Below are positions 33,505 through 42,840 of a stretch of 64,000 nt of DNA, in pieces. The DNA comes from Candidatus Gastranaerophilales bacterium (GTDB lineage: Bacteria > Cyanobacteriota > Vampirovibrionia > Gastranaerophilales > Gastranaerophilaceae): the NCBI GenBank assembly GCA_944325885.1, contig CALVBT010000007.1, forward strand, positions 1 to 64,000. Reading direction: 5' to 3'. A program made the position numbers and the translations under genes. Numbering within the stretch: position 1 is the stretch's first letter; each line of letters starts with the position of its first letter. A model generated the notes under the pieces. It had not been told where the DNA came from. It ran no database searches and saw only the letters and a list, made by a program, of their open reading frames with translations.

Positions 33505-34876
33505 ACGTTTTACGGAAAAAGCAATTAACATAATATCAATGGCTCAAAAAGAAGCTGCTGATTCAAAGACTTTTAAAATCTATCCGGAGCATATTCTGCT
33601 CGGGATACTGCAGACAAAGTCTAATATATGCTCCCGTCTTCTTGCATACGGCGGTATGAATGCAGACGATTTTAGAGAATATGTTTATGAAAAATACAAA
33701 AACATTTCTCACGAATTCAAACACACTAACATTGCTTTTAGTTCCGGCGCACAGTCGCTGATAAAGCTTGCTTCAGAACTTGCGAAAAAAAACACAAACT
33801 CCTATATCATGCCGGAACATCTTCTTCTGGCACTGATACTTAATGCGCAAAAAACACAACCTGCAGTGCTTGAAGATTTTAAAAGATACGGCACAGATAT
33901 TGAAAAGCTAAAACTCACGCTCTTAAAACTTATTGCAAAAAATGACAAAAAAAACCAGCTGCATCCGGAACTCGAAGTAAAACAAGAAAAAAATGACTAC
34001 TCCACAGTGCAGTCTATTTTTAAAGACGGCGAGGCAAAAGACATACTGGACAGAGCAGTAGCAAAACTCACCGCCTCACATTATGAAATCCTCGGCACAG
34101 AACAGATTGTGCAATCTATTTTAGAGGACAAAAACTCTGATGTATCAAAACTGCTGGAAGAATCAGGCGTGGATTTGGACAACTACCTGAGCAAACTGCA
34201 GGAAATTTCTTCCCGTCAGGCAGAATTTGAAGAAAAACAGATTATCTTTACGCCGAATGCATTTAAGACAATGTTCCTTGCTTTTGAAACGGCAAAAGAA
34301 CTCGGCTCTGCAAACGTAAAGCCTGAACACATTATCCTCGGCGTTTTAAAAGCAAAAAGCGGCATTGCCTACAACATTTTTAAAGAACTGAACATAAAAG
34401 ACGATGAGCTTGCGCACAAAATTATAAAACCGATAGAAAAACAAATGCCCGAAACACTCACAATACTGAGGCTTGCAAAACGTGAAGCCCAGAGCATGAA
34501 CAGAAACATTGTCGGCAGCGAGTTTATCCTGCTCGGAATAATCGGCGAAGGCGCAGGAATAGGTGCCAGAGTGCTTTCCCGCCTCGGTGTGACAATAAAA
34601 GATGCCAGAATAGAAGTCGAAAGAGTACTCGGCTACGGAAACTCCTACACCTTTGGCGAGTTTGTATTTTCTGACAGGGCAAAAAAGATTCTGGAGCTTG
34701 CCTGGGAAAAAGCTAAAAAACATAAAAATACAAAAATTGCATCAGAAAATCTGCTCTGGGCAATTACTCAGACACCGGATTCCGTTGCAATGCAGGTATT
34801 ATCCAATCTGGGCGTTGATGTGCTGGAGATTAATCAGGGCATACTGACAGAACTCGAATCCATAAAAAACGAATAA
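33497..34876 (+). CDS. Protein built only of Clp_N-like repeats, no ATPase
   Basis: 459 residues from the GTG at 33497, which has aaggag 8 bases upstream; a TTG at 33473 lacks one. It begins FERFTEKAINIISMAQKEA, the start of a ClpC/ClpB N-domain, followed by the EHILLGIL pattern. I count six such units, i.e. three paired Clp_N-like domains: around 1-70, 75-145, 160-235, 250-310, 315-385 and 390-455 (recurring forms PEHLLLALI, TEQIVQSIL, PEHIILGVL, SEFILLGII, SENLLWAIT). No Walker motif or AAA+ module is present. In ClpC the N-domain binds adaptors or substrates, so this may be an adaptor or sequestering protein. Function unknown. Confidence 0.8.
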   Translation: MFERFTEKAINIISMAQKEAADSKTFKIYPEHILLGILQTKSNICSRLLAYGGMNADDFREYVYEKYKNISHEFKHTNIAFSSGAQSLIKLASELAKKNTNSYIMPEHLLLALILNAQKTQPAVLEDFKRYGTDIEKLKLTLLKLIAKNDKKNQLHPELEVKQEKNDYSTVQSIFKDGEAKDILDRAVAKLTASHYEILGTEQIVQSILEDKNSDVSKLLEESGVDLDNYLSKLQEISSRQAEFEEKQIIFTPNAFKTMFLAFETAKELGSANVKPEHIILGVLKAKSGIAYNIFKELNIKDDELAHKIIKPIEKQMPETLTILRLAKREAQSMNRNIVGSEFILLGIIGEGAGIGARVLSRLGVTIKDARIEVERVLGYGNSYTFGEFVFSDRAKKILELAWEKAKKHKNTKIASENLLWAITQTPDSVAMQVLSNLGVDVLEINQGILTELESIKNE

Positions 34877-34877
34877 A

Positions 34878-34960
34878 TTTATATGTCAACTGACTCCGAC
34901 CACGTAAGAGCCTGCACCTTCTTAGGCAAAGACAAACTCGGACAAACTACACTTCCAAAA
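34878..34960 (+). repeat. Family-1 dispersed repeat, copy E (degenerate)
   Basis: Starts atatgtcaactgactccgac two bases after the Clp_N gene stop, then diverges (cacgtaagagcctgcacc) and ends acacttccaaaaag. Reduced and mutated. It provides the stop codon of the reverse-strand gene at 34947. Confidence 0.65.
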
Positions 34961-35195
34961 AGAGCTTTCTGCCTACTATATTTGGTTTTCCGTTATAATA
35001 GCCTGCAAAATAACCGCCTCTGACCGGATTATTTTTTCCGTAAAAATTTGAATTAACAGAAGAATTAGACATGAAAGGATTTGTACTCTGGCCCTGCGCA
35101 AACGGGTTTACTGATGCGGGTCTGACTGAAGTAATGGCTGTAGACTTTGCCGGAGTAAGAGTCTTTGAAATTAATCCTAACAAATTTTGAATCAT
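34947..35195 (-). CDS. Small NPF-motif protein, unknown
   Basis: 82 residues, low-complexity, rich in Asn, Ser, Gly and Tyr, with two NPF motifs (SVNPFAQG, STNPFMS) and a Gly/Tyr run (RGGYFAGYYNGKPN). The start has aaagga 6 bases upstream on the coding strand, which supports a real gene. The last codons and stop come from repeat copy E. A similar NPF appears near the start of the 707-residue protein at 46313. No family recognised. Confidence 0.45.
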   Translation of the reverse strand: MIQNLLGLISKTLTPAKSTAITSVRPASVNPFAQGQSTNPFMSNSSVNSNFYGKNNPVRGGYFAGYYNGKPNIVGRKLFLEV

Positions 35196-35410
35196 GCTAA
35201 TCCTTTCTTGGACGGGGAAATTGGCTTTACAATATTGCTGACCGAATCCTAATTTACTAACATTTCTAATTATAAGAATAAATTAGAACCCGTCATATTT
35301 ATTATAGTACATTATTAAATTTTGTTAAGCACTTTTTTGCAAAAATCACCCGAAATGCGTATGCATAAACGATTTATAAGTGTCAAAATAGTACAAATAG
35401 GAGAGAGAAA

Positions 35411-35617
35411 ATGATTAAAAAATGTCCGTTTAATTTTGACGAATGCAATGCAGGATGCGCACTGTTCATTGCGCCGGATGAGTTGAATGAGTTTGTTTCA
35501 AACAGACTCTCGAGCATAGGTGTCTTTAACAGAAATACAGGCATGTGTTCTTTTAAACATCACGCTCTTGCAAAAAGCAGAGAAATTTTTGAAAAAAGCC
35601 AGTCAAATAAGTTTTAA
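35411..35617 (+). CDS. Small cysteine-containing protein, unknown
   Basis: 68 residues starting MIKKCPFNFDECNAGCALFI. Four cysteines: three in the first 16 residues (C5, C12, C16) and one near residue 46 followed by SFKHHALA. This spacing with later His could bind a metal or Fe-S cluster, but this is a guess. taggagag lies 6-7 bases before the ATG. The 200 bases upstream are AT-rich and hold no other gene I can see. Confidence 0.6.
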   Translation: MIKKCPFNFDECNAGCALFIAPDELNEFVSNRLSSIGVFNRNTGMCSFKHHALAKSREIFEKSQSNKF

Positions 35618-35710
35618 AAAACACACACAGGCATAGATTTTTGTTCACTATACAAAAAAATATATTATACTGTTTAATATAGTGTCATTGCCAACAACAT
35701 CAGGTGCAAG

Positions 35711-36697
35711 ATGAGTGATTTAAGCCTCGGACAATTTTTAAAAAACGTTTTTGACTACAGCACGGGCAAACCTGTCCAGCAGCAGCCGGGCAAAGTTGCA
35801 AACGAAAATTTTCAGCGTGCGCAAAACGAAACAATGAAAATGGTGCAGCAAACAGCACAAAACATTACCCAAAACTTTGTGCAGCAGCAAAATATCCTGC
35901 AGACACAAATGATGCTGAAAGAACTCTCACGCACGGAACAATCCTGGCTGATGAAACACATGTTCGATTTTCCGGAAAATATTGCACAGCTGTTGGAACA
36001 AATTGTCACAAACGGCAAAACAGTTTCCGCACAGGAGCTTGCTTCTTTGATGAAACAGGAGCTTGATATTTCAAAAATCCTTGTTCTCCTGCAAACAAAC
36101 GGCAAAACCGCTCTTGAAAAGGTTGCAAAAATGATTGCAACAATGAACCAATCAGGGATTTTTAACACACAGCAGCTAAAAGAAATGTCCGTGCTGATAA
36201 ATGCCTGCATACCCGCAAACGATGCCAGCCAGACACAGATTTTAAAAAGTTTGATGATTATGTATCTTCCCTGGCTTCCCATAAATGAAAGCGTAGGGTT
36301 CAATTTTGGTGCAGATTCCGCACAGGAAGGACAAAAAGGTGCAGGCGAAGACACTATCACGATTTTGATTACCACAAAAACCTTCGGCCTTGTAAAAATA
36401 TTTTTGTTTATGTCAGACAACGGCTGCAATATGGACATAAACTGTTCACAAGAATTTCCCAAAGACCGCTTTAACGAAGCGATAAAAGGCGAAAACGCTC
36501 TCCACCTCAACGAAGAGCCTGTCTATACAGTCAGAAAAACGCCCGAAGAAAACACTGCCTCGGAACTTAAGGTAGAATTTTCCAAATCAGCAAAAATCAC
36601 ACCGCAGCTGTTGATTATTGTCCACACAATTATCAAAATCGTCACAGAGTTGGACAATTCAGGCTCGCTTGCTGAAAAAAGAAAAGAAAACCTCTAA
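35711..36697 (+). CDS. Unrecognised protein, possible FliK-like C-terminus
   Basis: 328 residues. N-terminus is Gln-rich and helical (QQQPGKVANENF, QNFVQQQNILQTQMML). The middle is helical. The C-terminal half has SLMIMYLPWLPINE followed by a beta-rich region (TITILITTKTFGLVKIFLFM) and DRFNEAI, a layout loosely like the C-terminal domain of flagellar hook-length control protein FliK, in which an L-P motif precedes beta strands. No signal peptide or membrane helix. It lies alone 100 bases upstream of ileS. The FliK idea is weak inference. Confidence 0.55.
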   Translation: MSDLSLGQFLKNVFDYSTGKPVQQQPGKVANENFQRAQNETMKMVQQTAQNITQNFVQQQNILQTQMMLKELSRTEQSWLMKHMFDFPENIAQLLEQIVTNGKTVSAQELASLMKQELDISKILVLLQTNGKTALEKVAKMIATMNQSGIFNTQQLKEMSVLINACIPANDASQTQILKSLMIMYLPWLPINESVGFNFGADSAQEGQKGAGEDTITILITTKTFGLVKIFLFMSDNGCNMDINCSQEFPKDRFNEAIKGENALHLNEEPVYTVRKTPEENTASELKVEFSKSAKITPQLLIIVHTIIKIVTELDNSGSLAEKRKENL

Positions 36698-36799
36698 ATT
36701 TCATATCGCAAAAGCCCTATAACTATATGAAAAATTTTGCTTCTAAATCTTTTTAATATAAAATTATTTATTATGGGATAAAAGAATAAAGGATAAAAA

Positions 36800-39625
36800 A
36801 TGTCTGATAAAAAAGAATTTGAATTTAAAGATACCCTGAACCTGCCGAAAACTACTCTTGCCATGCGTGCAAATGCACCCGTAAGAGAGATAGAAATTCA
36901 AGATTTTTGGGAAATGCACAAGATTTATGAAAAAAACCTTGCACAAAGAAGCATTGACAACAAATTTGTACTCCACGACGGCCCGCCGTATTTGAGTTCT
37001 CCAAAAATCCATATCGGTACTGCTTTAAATAAAATTCTCAAAGATATTTTAACAAAATACAAAGCCCAATCAGGCTACTATTCACCATACGTACCGGGCT
37101 ATGACGGACACGGTCTGCCTATCGAAAACGCTGTTGTAAAAACTATCGAAGGCGGAAGAGAAGCCGTTACAAAAGGTGAACTCAGAGCAAAATGCAGAGA
37201 GTTTGCTATGAAAAACCTGAAAGGTCAGGAAGAAGACTTCCGCCGTCTGGGTGTTTGGGGCAACTGGGAACATCCTTATGTAACGATTGATCCGGAAATC
37301 GAAGCCGAACAGGTAAGAATTTTTGGCGAAATGTATCAAAAAGGTTATATAGAAAAAGGGCTGAAACCGGTTTACTGGTGTCCTCACTGCGAAACCGCTC
37401 TGGCAGAAGCAGAGGTGGAATACGCTGACCATACATCTACTGCGATTTATGTAAAATTCCAGTTTGTTGCAGAAGATGAGGCTCTTATCTACAAAAAAGC
37501 CGGCGTAGAAACAGACAAAATTTTATCCGCTGTAATCTGGACAACTACTCCGTGGACAATTCCGTCCAACCTTGCAATAAGCGTAAATGACAAATTTGAA
37601 TATTCGCTTGTTGAATACGTTGACGAAGTCTACCTCATCGCTTCGGAACTCGTTCCTTCTTTTGTAAAAGATGCAGAACTCAACGAAGCTGATATCAGAA
37701 TCCTCGGAACAATCAAAGGCAAAGAGCTGGAAAACCTCAAAACACAACATCCGCTCTATGACAGATTCAGCCCGATACTGTGCGGCTCTCACGTTACACT
37801 GGATGCCGGTACCGGCTGCGTACACACAGCCCCCGGACACGGTCTGGAAGACTGGGAAGTATGCCAGAGATACGGTATAGAGGTACTTTCACCTCTCGAT
37901 GCAAAAGGTGTATGGACTGACGAAATTCCTGATATGCAGGGCAAATACTACGAAGACGGAAACAAAATTGTCATCGAAAGATTGAACAAAGCTCTTGCAT
38001 TGATTTCTCAAAAAGAAATCACTCACAGCTACCCTCACTGCTGGAGATGTAAAAAACCCGTAATCTACAGAGCAACACCTCAATGGTTTGTAAAAGTAGA
38101 CAGATTCCGTCGTGCAGCATTAAGAGAAATAAGCAATGTTCAATGGATTCCCGCATCAGGCGAACAGAGAATTTCTAACATGGTAGAATCCCGCTCTGAC
38201 TGGTGTATTTCAAGACAGAGAGTCTGGGGTGTGCCGATACCTGTATTCTACTGCAAAGACTGCGGACAGGAGATTGTTACACCTGCTACCATTGACAAAC
38301 TCGCTCGCACTATCGAAAAAGAATCCTCTGATGTCTGGGTTAAAATGCCTGCAAAATACCTTTTGCCGACTGCGTTCAAATGCCCTCACTGCGGCAGCAG
38401 AAATTTTGCAAAAGAAAAAGACATCATGGATGTCTGGTTTGATTCAGGTATCACTCACAGAGCAGTAGTAGAAAAAAGACACAAAGAACTCGGACACCTG
38501 CCTGTAGAAATGTATCTTGAAGGTTCTGACCAGCACAGAGGCTGGTTCCAGTCCTCGCTGCTCACTGCTGTTGCAACATCAGGCAGAGCGCCTTATTTGA
38601 CTGTTCTGACACACGGTTTTGTTCTCGACGGCGAAGGCCGCAAGATGAGCAAATCCCTCGGAAACACAGTTGCTCCTCAAGATATCATAAAACTCTACGG
38701 TGCAGACGTATTGAGGCTGTGGGCTGCTTCCGTTGATTACAGAAACGACGTAAAAATAGGCGAAACAGCTATAAAACAGATGGTAGAAATCTTCAAAAAG
38801 ATGAGAAACACATCAAGATTTTTACTCGGCAACCTCTATGACTTTGACCCGATAGCAGATTATGTTTACTACAAAGACCTTAAAGCCATAGACAAATTTG
38901 CACTGCACAAGCTTAATACGCTTATTGCAAACGTTACAGAAGCATTTGACAATTACGAATTCTACAAATACTTCCAGCATTTGCAAAACTTTGCTGCAGC
39001 TGATTTGAGTTCTTTCTACCTTGATATTGTAAAAGACAGACTCTACACAGCAGGCAAAAAATCACTCTCAAGACGTGCATGCCAGACAGTATTGTATGAA
39101 ATTTCACAAGCACTGACAAGAATGCTCGCTCCTGTTATGCCGCATCAGGCTGAAGACATCTGGCAAAATACTCCGGAAAAACAACAGGACGGACTTGAAA
39201 GTATTCTGCTTTCTGACTGGCCGATGACAAATGCAAAATGGGTAAACGAAAAACTCGAAGCAGAATTTTCAAAAATTCTTAAACTAAGAGAAATCGTTTC
39301 CAAAGCAATTGAGCCTCTGAGAGCAGACAAACTGGTCGGCAGCTCTTTAGAAGTTGCTGTTCACATTCAAGGCGGCGATGAAGCATTGCTCAAAAAATAT
39401 GCAGACGAGCTGTCCAACATCTTTATTACATCGCAGGCATATTTGACAGACAAAAAACCTGCTCATGTCTTGAATGAATACAAAGAAGATGACTACACAA
39501 TCTATGTAACAAATGCAGAAGGCGAAAAATGCGACCGCTGCTGGAAATACCGCAAACTCATCGACATCGGTGAACACGGAAAAATCTGTAAAGATTGTGT
39601 AAACGCAATAAACGGTAAAGACTAA
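36800..39625 (+). CDS. ileS: Isoleucyl-tRNA synthetase
   Basis: 941 residues, normal for the bacterial enzyme. Class I signatures: HDGPPYLSSPKIHIGTALNK with HIGT at 71-74 in place of the usual HIGH; the editing domain (TTTPWTIPSNLA); DWCISRQRVWGVPIPVFYC; KMSKS at 615-619; and a C-terminal zinc ribbon CDRCWKY...CKDC. It charges tRNA-Ile and edits valine. The His-to-Thr change in HIGH is unusual but the fourth position is tolerated in some class I enzymes. A terminator follows at 39641. Confidence 0.97.
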   Translation: MSDKKEFEFKDTLNLPKTTLAMRANAPVREIEIQDFWEMHKIYEKNLAQRSIDNKFVLHDGPPYLSSPKIHIGTALNKILKDILTKYKAQSGYYSPYVPGYDGHGLPIENAVVKTIEGGREAVTKGELRAKCREFAMKNLKGQEEDFRRLGVWGNWEHPYVTIDPEIEAEQVRIFGEMYQKGYIEKGLKPVYWCPHCETALAEAEVEYADHTSTAIYVKFQFVAEDEALIYKKAGVETDKILSAVIWTTTPWTIPSNLAISVNDKFEYSLVEYVDEVYLIASELVPSFVKDAELNEADIRILGTIKGKELENLKTQHPLYDRFSPILCGSHVTLDAGTGCVHTAPGHGLEDWEVCQRYGIEVLSPLDAKGVWTDEIPDMQGKYYEDGNKIVIERLNKALALISQKEITHSYPHCWRCKKPVIYRATPQWFVKVDRFRRAALREISNVQWIPASGEQRISNMVESRSDWCISRQRVWGVPIPVFYCKDCGQEIVTPATIDKLARTIEKESSDVWVKMPAKYLLPTAFKCPHCGSRNFAKEKDIMDVWFDSGITHRAVVEKRHKELGHLPVEMYLEGSDQHRGWFQSSLLTAVATSGRAPYLTVLTHGFVLDGEGRKMSKSLGNTVAPQDIIKLYGADVLRLWAASVDYRNDVKIGETAIKQMVEIFKKMRNTSRFLLGNLYDFDPIADYVYYKDLKAIDKFALHKLNTLIANVTEAFDNYEFYKYFQHLQNFAAADLSSFYLDIVKDRLYTAGKKSLSRRACQTVLYEISQALTRMLAPVMPHQAEDIWQNTPEKQQDGLESILLSDWPMTNAKWVNEKLEAEFSKILKLREIVSKAIEPLRADKLVGSSLEVAVHIQGGDEALLKKYADELSNIFITSQAYLTDKKPAHVLNEYKEDDYTIYVTNAEGEKCDRCWKYRKLIDIGEHGKICKDCVNAINGKD

Positions 39626-39640
39626 ATAAAAATAAATACA

Positions 39641-39680
39641 AAAAACAGGGTGAAGCTTTTTGCCGCACCCTGTTTTTTTA
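39641..39680 (+). terminator. Terminator between ileS and the small reverse gene
   Basis: Stem aaacagggtg / caccctgttt with loop aagctttttgccg, flanked by A-runs and seven T. It can act on both strands. Confidence 0.85.
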
Positions 39681-39704
39681 ATTCTTATTTTTAGTTACTT
39701 TCAC

Positions 39705-39851
39705 TTAAATCGTAGCAAAAGTAATGGCATAAAGTGCAACTATAGCAATAGCACTCAGCATTATCCAGCCGTTGATTACCGGATGCTGGTTTGCAAAAAC
39801 ATCTGCTATAGTAAACTTTCTTTCGCTAAAATCTGCTGAATTTGTTTTCAT
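39705..39851 (-). CDS. Small single-helix membrane protein (48 residues)
   Basis: A short ORF on the minus strand: MKTNSADFSERKFTIADVF at the start, then NQHPVINGW and a hydrophobic helix (IMLSAIAIVALYAITFATI) to the end. The amphipathic start plus one C-terminal membrane helix is a plausible small protein. Ribosome site is weak (agaaaagagcg about 10 bases upstream). The region between ileS and the HD gene contains no other candidate. Unknown function. Confidence 0.45.
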   Translation of the reverse strand: MKTNSADFSERKFTIADVFANQHPVINGWIMLSAIAIVALYAITFATI

Positions 39852-40078
39852 AATAAACACGCTCTTTTCTAATATCTTCTTTCTTAACTGAGTTTTGGAT
39901 GGTTATAAATTTATTAATAGTCTACATGATGATTGTATCGTTTTTAGATTCATTTACATCAACTGTTTATATTATTTAATTACAATCTCAGACAGCCCCT
40001 ACTCCTACGGTAGGATTGTTTTTATCAGTGTAAGTATTAAAATATCTATGATTAAAATAATTATAATGAGATGTTTAT
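39852..40078. other. AT-rich intergenic region upstream of the HD gene
   Basis: Contains an imperfect stem-loop at about 39985-40022: acaat...cctac / gtagg...attgt then ttttt, a possible terminator. A TATAAT at 40062-40067 lies only 12 bases before the HD gene ATG, so the transcript would have a very short leader. No coding sequence recognised. Confidence 0.35.
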
Positions 40079-42331
40079 ATGAGAAAAATTCAACTTATTA
40101 ACCTGCTTGCAGACACATTTTCGTCTTCAAAAGTAATCAACCTGCTGATTTTTATAACATTTGCAATAGTTATGACAGCAGCACTCGGAGCCAGATATTA
40201 TCTGTTCCAGAGCATAATAGCCGATGACGGCACGAGCAAACGTGACATTGTTGCGCCAAAGACAATAAAAGTCATCGATACTTTTAAGACCGAACAAAAC
40301 AAAAAAGAAATCGCCCAGAAGGTAGAGCCTATCCTCACTCCGGCAGAAGATTCTTATATAAAAAACAACTATGCAATGCTCGTAAAATCTATTGAACAAA
40401 TCAGAGCAAAACAAACAAACTACACACAAAAAAAAGAGGAAATGAGCCTGCTGTTTGACTTTGAAAACAACAGCTACAAAGATTACATCCTCAATTATCT
40501 GATAAATTCTAACGACGAAAGACTGCACAATACCCTTACAAAAGCGGCAAAAACACTATCTAATGTACTCAATCAAGGTGTTACGGAAAAAGACTTTGAA
40601 AAGAACAACCTTTCTTCTCTTATCTTGAGAAACACCCACTTTGAAACATCAAAAGGAGAAATCCGTGTTATTTCCGCACTGTTAGAACAGGTCATTGTGC
40701 CTAACATGGTTTTTGACGAGGCAGCGACAGAGCTTGCCAAAAAAAATGCGATAAACTCCATTGCACCTACAGTCGTAAAATTTGAAAAAGGCGACAAAAT
40801 TGTCTTTGCAGGCGAACCTGTCACCCGTGTGAAAAAAGATGCACTGCAAAAAGCAGGATATAACATTCTGGAACTCAACACAAAAGGTGTAATCGGTATA
40901 TTCGCCCTCGTGTGCATGGGTGTTATTACATTTATGTATTACCTTTTGTATTACGAAAAACAGTTTGTCACAAAGAACTACCTTTCCGTAATAGGGCTTC
41001 TTGCCATACTGATGTCTGCTCTGGCGGCTGTTCTGCCTGCGGGGGCATCGTTCTATTTTCTGCCGTTTCCGGCAATTGCTGTATTGATTGCTGTTTTTAC
41101 AAACTCCAGAGTCGCAATCAACACAACAACTATTTTGATTACAATAATTTCACTTGTGGAACAAATTCCTATACAACCTGCTGCAGTGTTTATCATTGCA
41201 TGTCTTGTTGCTTCCATATCAATATCAAAAGTACGCTATTCAAGAAGATTTGACCTTATCAAAATCGGCGGCGAAATCGGTTTTTCAATGCTGTTTTTGA
41301 TACTGATTATTTATTTAATAGAAAACTCAATAAATCCTATAGATTCCGTCTTTGTCTGGACAAACACAATCATAGGTACAGCCAACGGCCTTTTGTCAGG
41401 GATTATTGTTCTCGGTATTATTCCGCTTTTTGAAAGCATGTTCAAACTGGTCACTCCGTATGGACTGGCAGAACTCGCTGACAACAACCAGCCGCTTTTA
41501 AAAAGATTGCAGTTTGAAGCACCGGGGACTTTTGCACACTGCCTTATGGTAGCAAATCTCTGCGAAACAGCAGCAGAAGCAATAGGTGCAGACCCTGTTC
41601 TCGCCCGTGTGGGTGCGCTTTATCACGACATAGGAAAACTGAAACGTCCTTTGTTCTTTGTAGAAAACCAGACATATTTCGGTATTGAAAACCCTCACAC
41701 AAAACTCAATCCAAGATTGAGCAAAATGGTAATCACTGCCCATCCAAAAGACGGTATTGACCTGGCAAAAGAGTATGGACTTCCTCCTGTTGTCCAGAAC
41801 TTTATCATTCAACACCACGGTGACTCCATAGCCAGCTATTTTTACAATCAGGCAAAAATGGAAGAAGGCGCAGACAAAGTTACGGAAGAACAATTCCGTT
41901 ACACAGGCCCTCGCCCGAATATGAAAGAAACAGCTATTCTTATGATTGCAGACTCTGTAGAATCTGCTTCAAGAACACTAAAAGAACATTCACAAGAAGA
42001 AATTGACGGAATGATTAACAAAATCATCCAGTCAAAACTCAATGACGGCCAACTCTCTGACAGCCCGCTGACACTCAAAGACCTGAAAACAATTGCTACT
42101 GTGTTCAGCAAAAACATCAGAGCAGCTCACCACCAGCGTATAAAATACCACGAAAACATTATTCAGGAGCTTGAAGAAAAAGCACTGAAAAAGAAATTTG
42201 TTGCTCCGGACAAAATCATTACGGACAACGAAGAAAAAATTGAAAAGAAAATCCAAAAACATCTTCAAAAGTCTGAAGCAAAACAACCGGAAGAAAAAAA
42301 AGATAACAATGACAACGAAAAAAGAGATTAA
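40079..42331 (+). CDS. 7TM-HD phosphohydrolase, PgpH-like c-di-AMP phosphodiesterase
   Basis: 750 residues. Order: N-terminal membrane helix, a large extracytoplasmic 7TMR-HDED-type domain (to about 270), a block of about six transmembrane helices (280-450), then a cytoplasmic HD domain with HCLMVANLCE, YHDIGK (His516-Asp517), AHPKDGIDLAKEYGLP and QHHGDS. This is the architecture of PgpH/YqfF, which degrades cyclic di-AMP. The C-terminus has a Lys/Glu-rich tail. The next gene, ybeY, overlaps it by 23 bases, an arrangement common for this pair in other bacteria. Confidence 0.9.
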   Translation: MRKIQLINLLADTFSSSKVINLLIFITFAIVMTAALGARYYLFQSIIADDGTSKRDIVAPKTIKVIDTFKTEQNKKEIAQKVEPILTPAEDSYIKNNYAMLVKSIEQIRAKQTNYTQKKEEMSLLFDFENNSYKDYILNYLINSNDERLHNTLTKAAKTLSNVLNQGVTEKDFEKNNLSSLILRNTHFETSKGEIRVISALLEQVIVPNMVFDEAATELAKKNAINSIAPTVVKFEKGDKIVFAGEPVTRVKKDALQKAGYNILELNTKGVIGIFALVCMGVITFMYYLLYYEKQFVTKNYLSVIGLLAILMSALAAVLPAGASFYFLPFPAIAVLIAVFTNSRVAINTTTILITIISLVEQIPIQPAAVFIIACLVASISISKVRYSRRFDLIKIGGEIGFSMLFLILIIYLIENSINPIDSVFVWTNTIIGTANGLLSGIIVLGIIPLFESMFKLVTPYGLAELADNNQPLLKRLQFEAPGTFAHCLMVANLCETAAEAIGADPVLARVGALYHDIGKLKRPLFFVENQTYFGIENPHTKLNPRLSKMVITAHPKDGIDLAKEYGLPPVVQNFIIQHHGDSIASYFYNQAKMEEGADKVTEEQFRYTGPRPNMKETAILMIADSVESASRTLKEHSQEEIDGMINKIIQSKLNDGQLSDSPLTLKDLKTIATVFSKNIRAAHHQRIKYHENIIQELEEKALKKKFVAPDKIITDNEEKIEKKIQKHLQKSEAKQPEEKKDNNDNEKRD

Positions 42332-42836
42332 CATCTTTATAGAAAATGCTTACGAAAACTTTGAATCACTGCCTGACCTGTCAGAAATGACAAAAGCAGC
42401 TGTCAAAATGACTGAGTATTTTCTATCAAAAAAAGATTGGGTACAAAATTCATGCCTTGAGGGATATGATTTTGACCTGTTGTATTTTGATGTTGTGCTG
42501 ACAGACGACGAAAAAATCCACGAGATAAACAAACAATACCGTCAAAAAGATGCGCCTACGGATGTTATTACTTTTGCAATGTTTGCAGACAGCCCGAAAG
42601 AAGAAAGATTTATCTTTAACAATGAAATAAACCTCGGAGAAATAATCATCTCACTGGATACCGCACTGGCACAATCAAAAAACGAATGCCACGAAAACAA
42701 AACTTTTAAAGACGAATTATATTTCCTGCTTGCCCATGGTATACTACATTTGTTAGGATATGACCATCAGGATGAAACAACACTAAAACACATGTGGAAT
42801 CTCCAGCAGGAGATGATAGAAAATCAAGGGAATTAA
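42309..42836 (+). CDS. ybeY: Endoribonuclease YbeY
   Basis: 175 residues from the ATG at 42309. The signature HGILHLLGYDH (residues 143-153) provides the three zinc-binding His. YRQKDAPTDVITFAM upstream is also conserved. YbeY acts in 16S rRNA 3'-end processing and ribosome quality control. A longer open frame to 42198 exists but is Lys-rich and translates the end of the HD gene in another frame. dgkA follows by 4 bases. Confidence 0.95.
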   Translation: MTTKKEINIFIENAYENFESLPDLSEMTKAAVKMTEYFLSKKDWVQNSCLEGYDFDLLYFDVVLTDDEKIHEINKQYRQKDAPTDVITFAMFADSPKEERFIFNNEINLGEIIISLDTALAQSKNECHENKTFKDELYFLLAHGILHLLGYDHQDETTLKHMWNLQQEMIENQGN

Positions 42837-42840
42837 GGAT

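Noticed and set aside
36698-36799. T-box leader upstream of ileS
   Set aside because: Only about 100 bases are available and no T-box sequence or specifier hairpin is seen.
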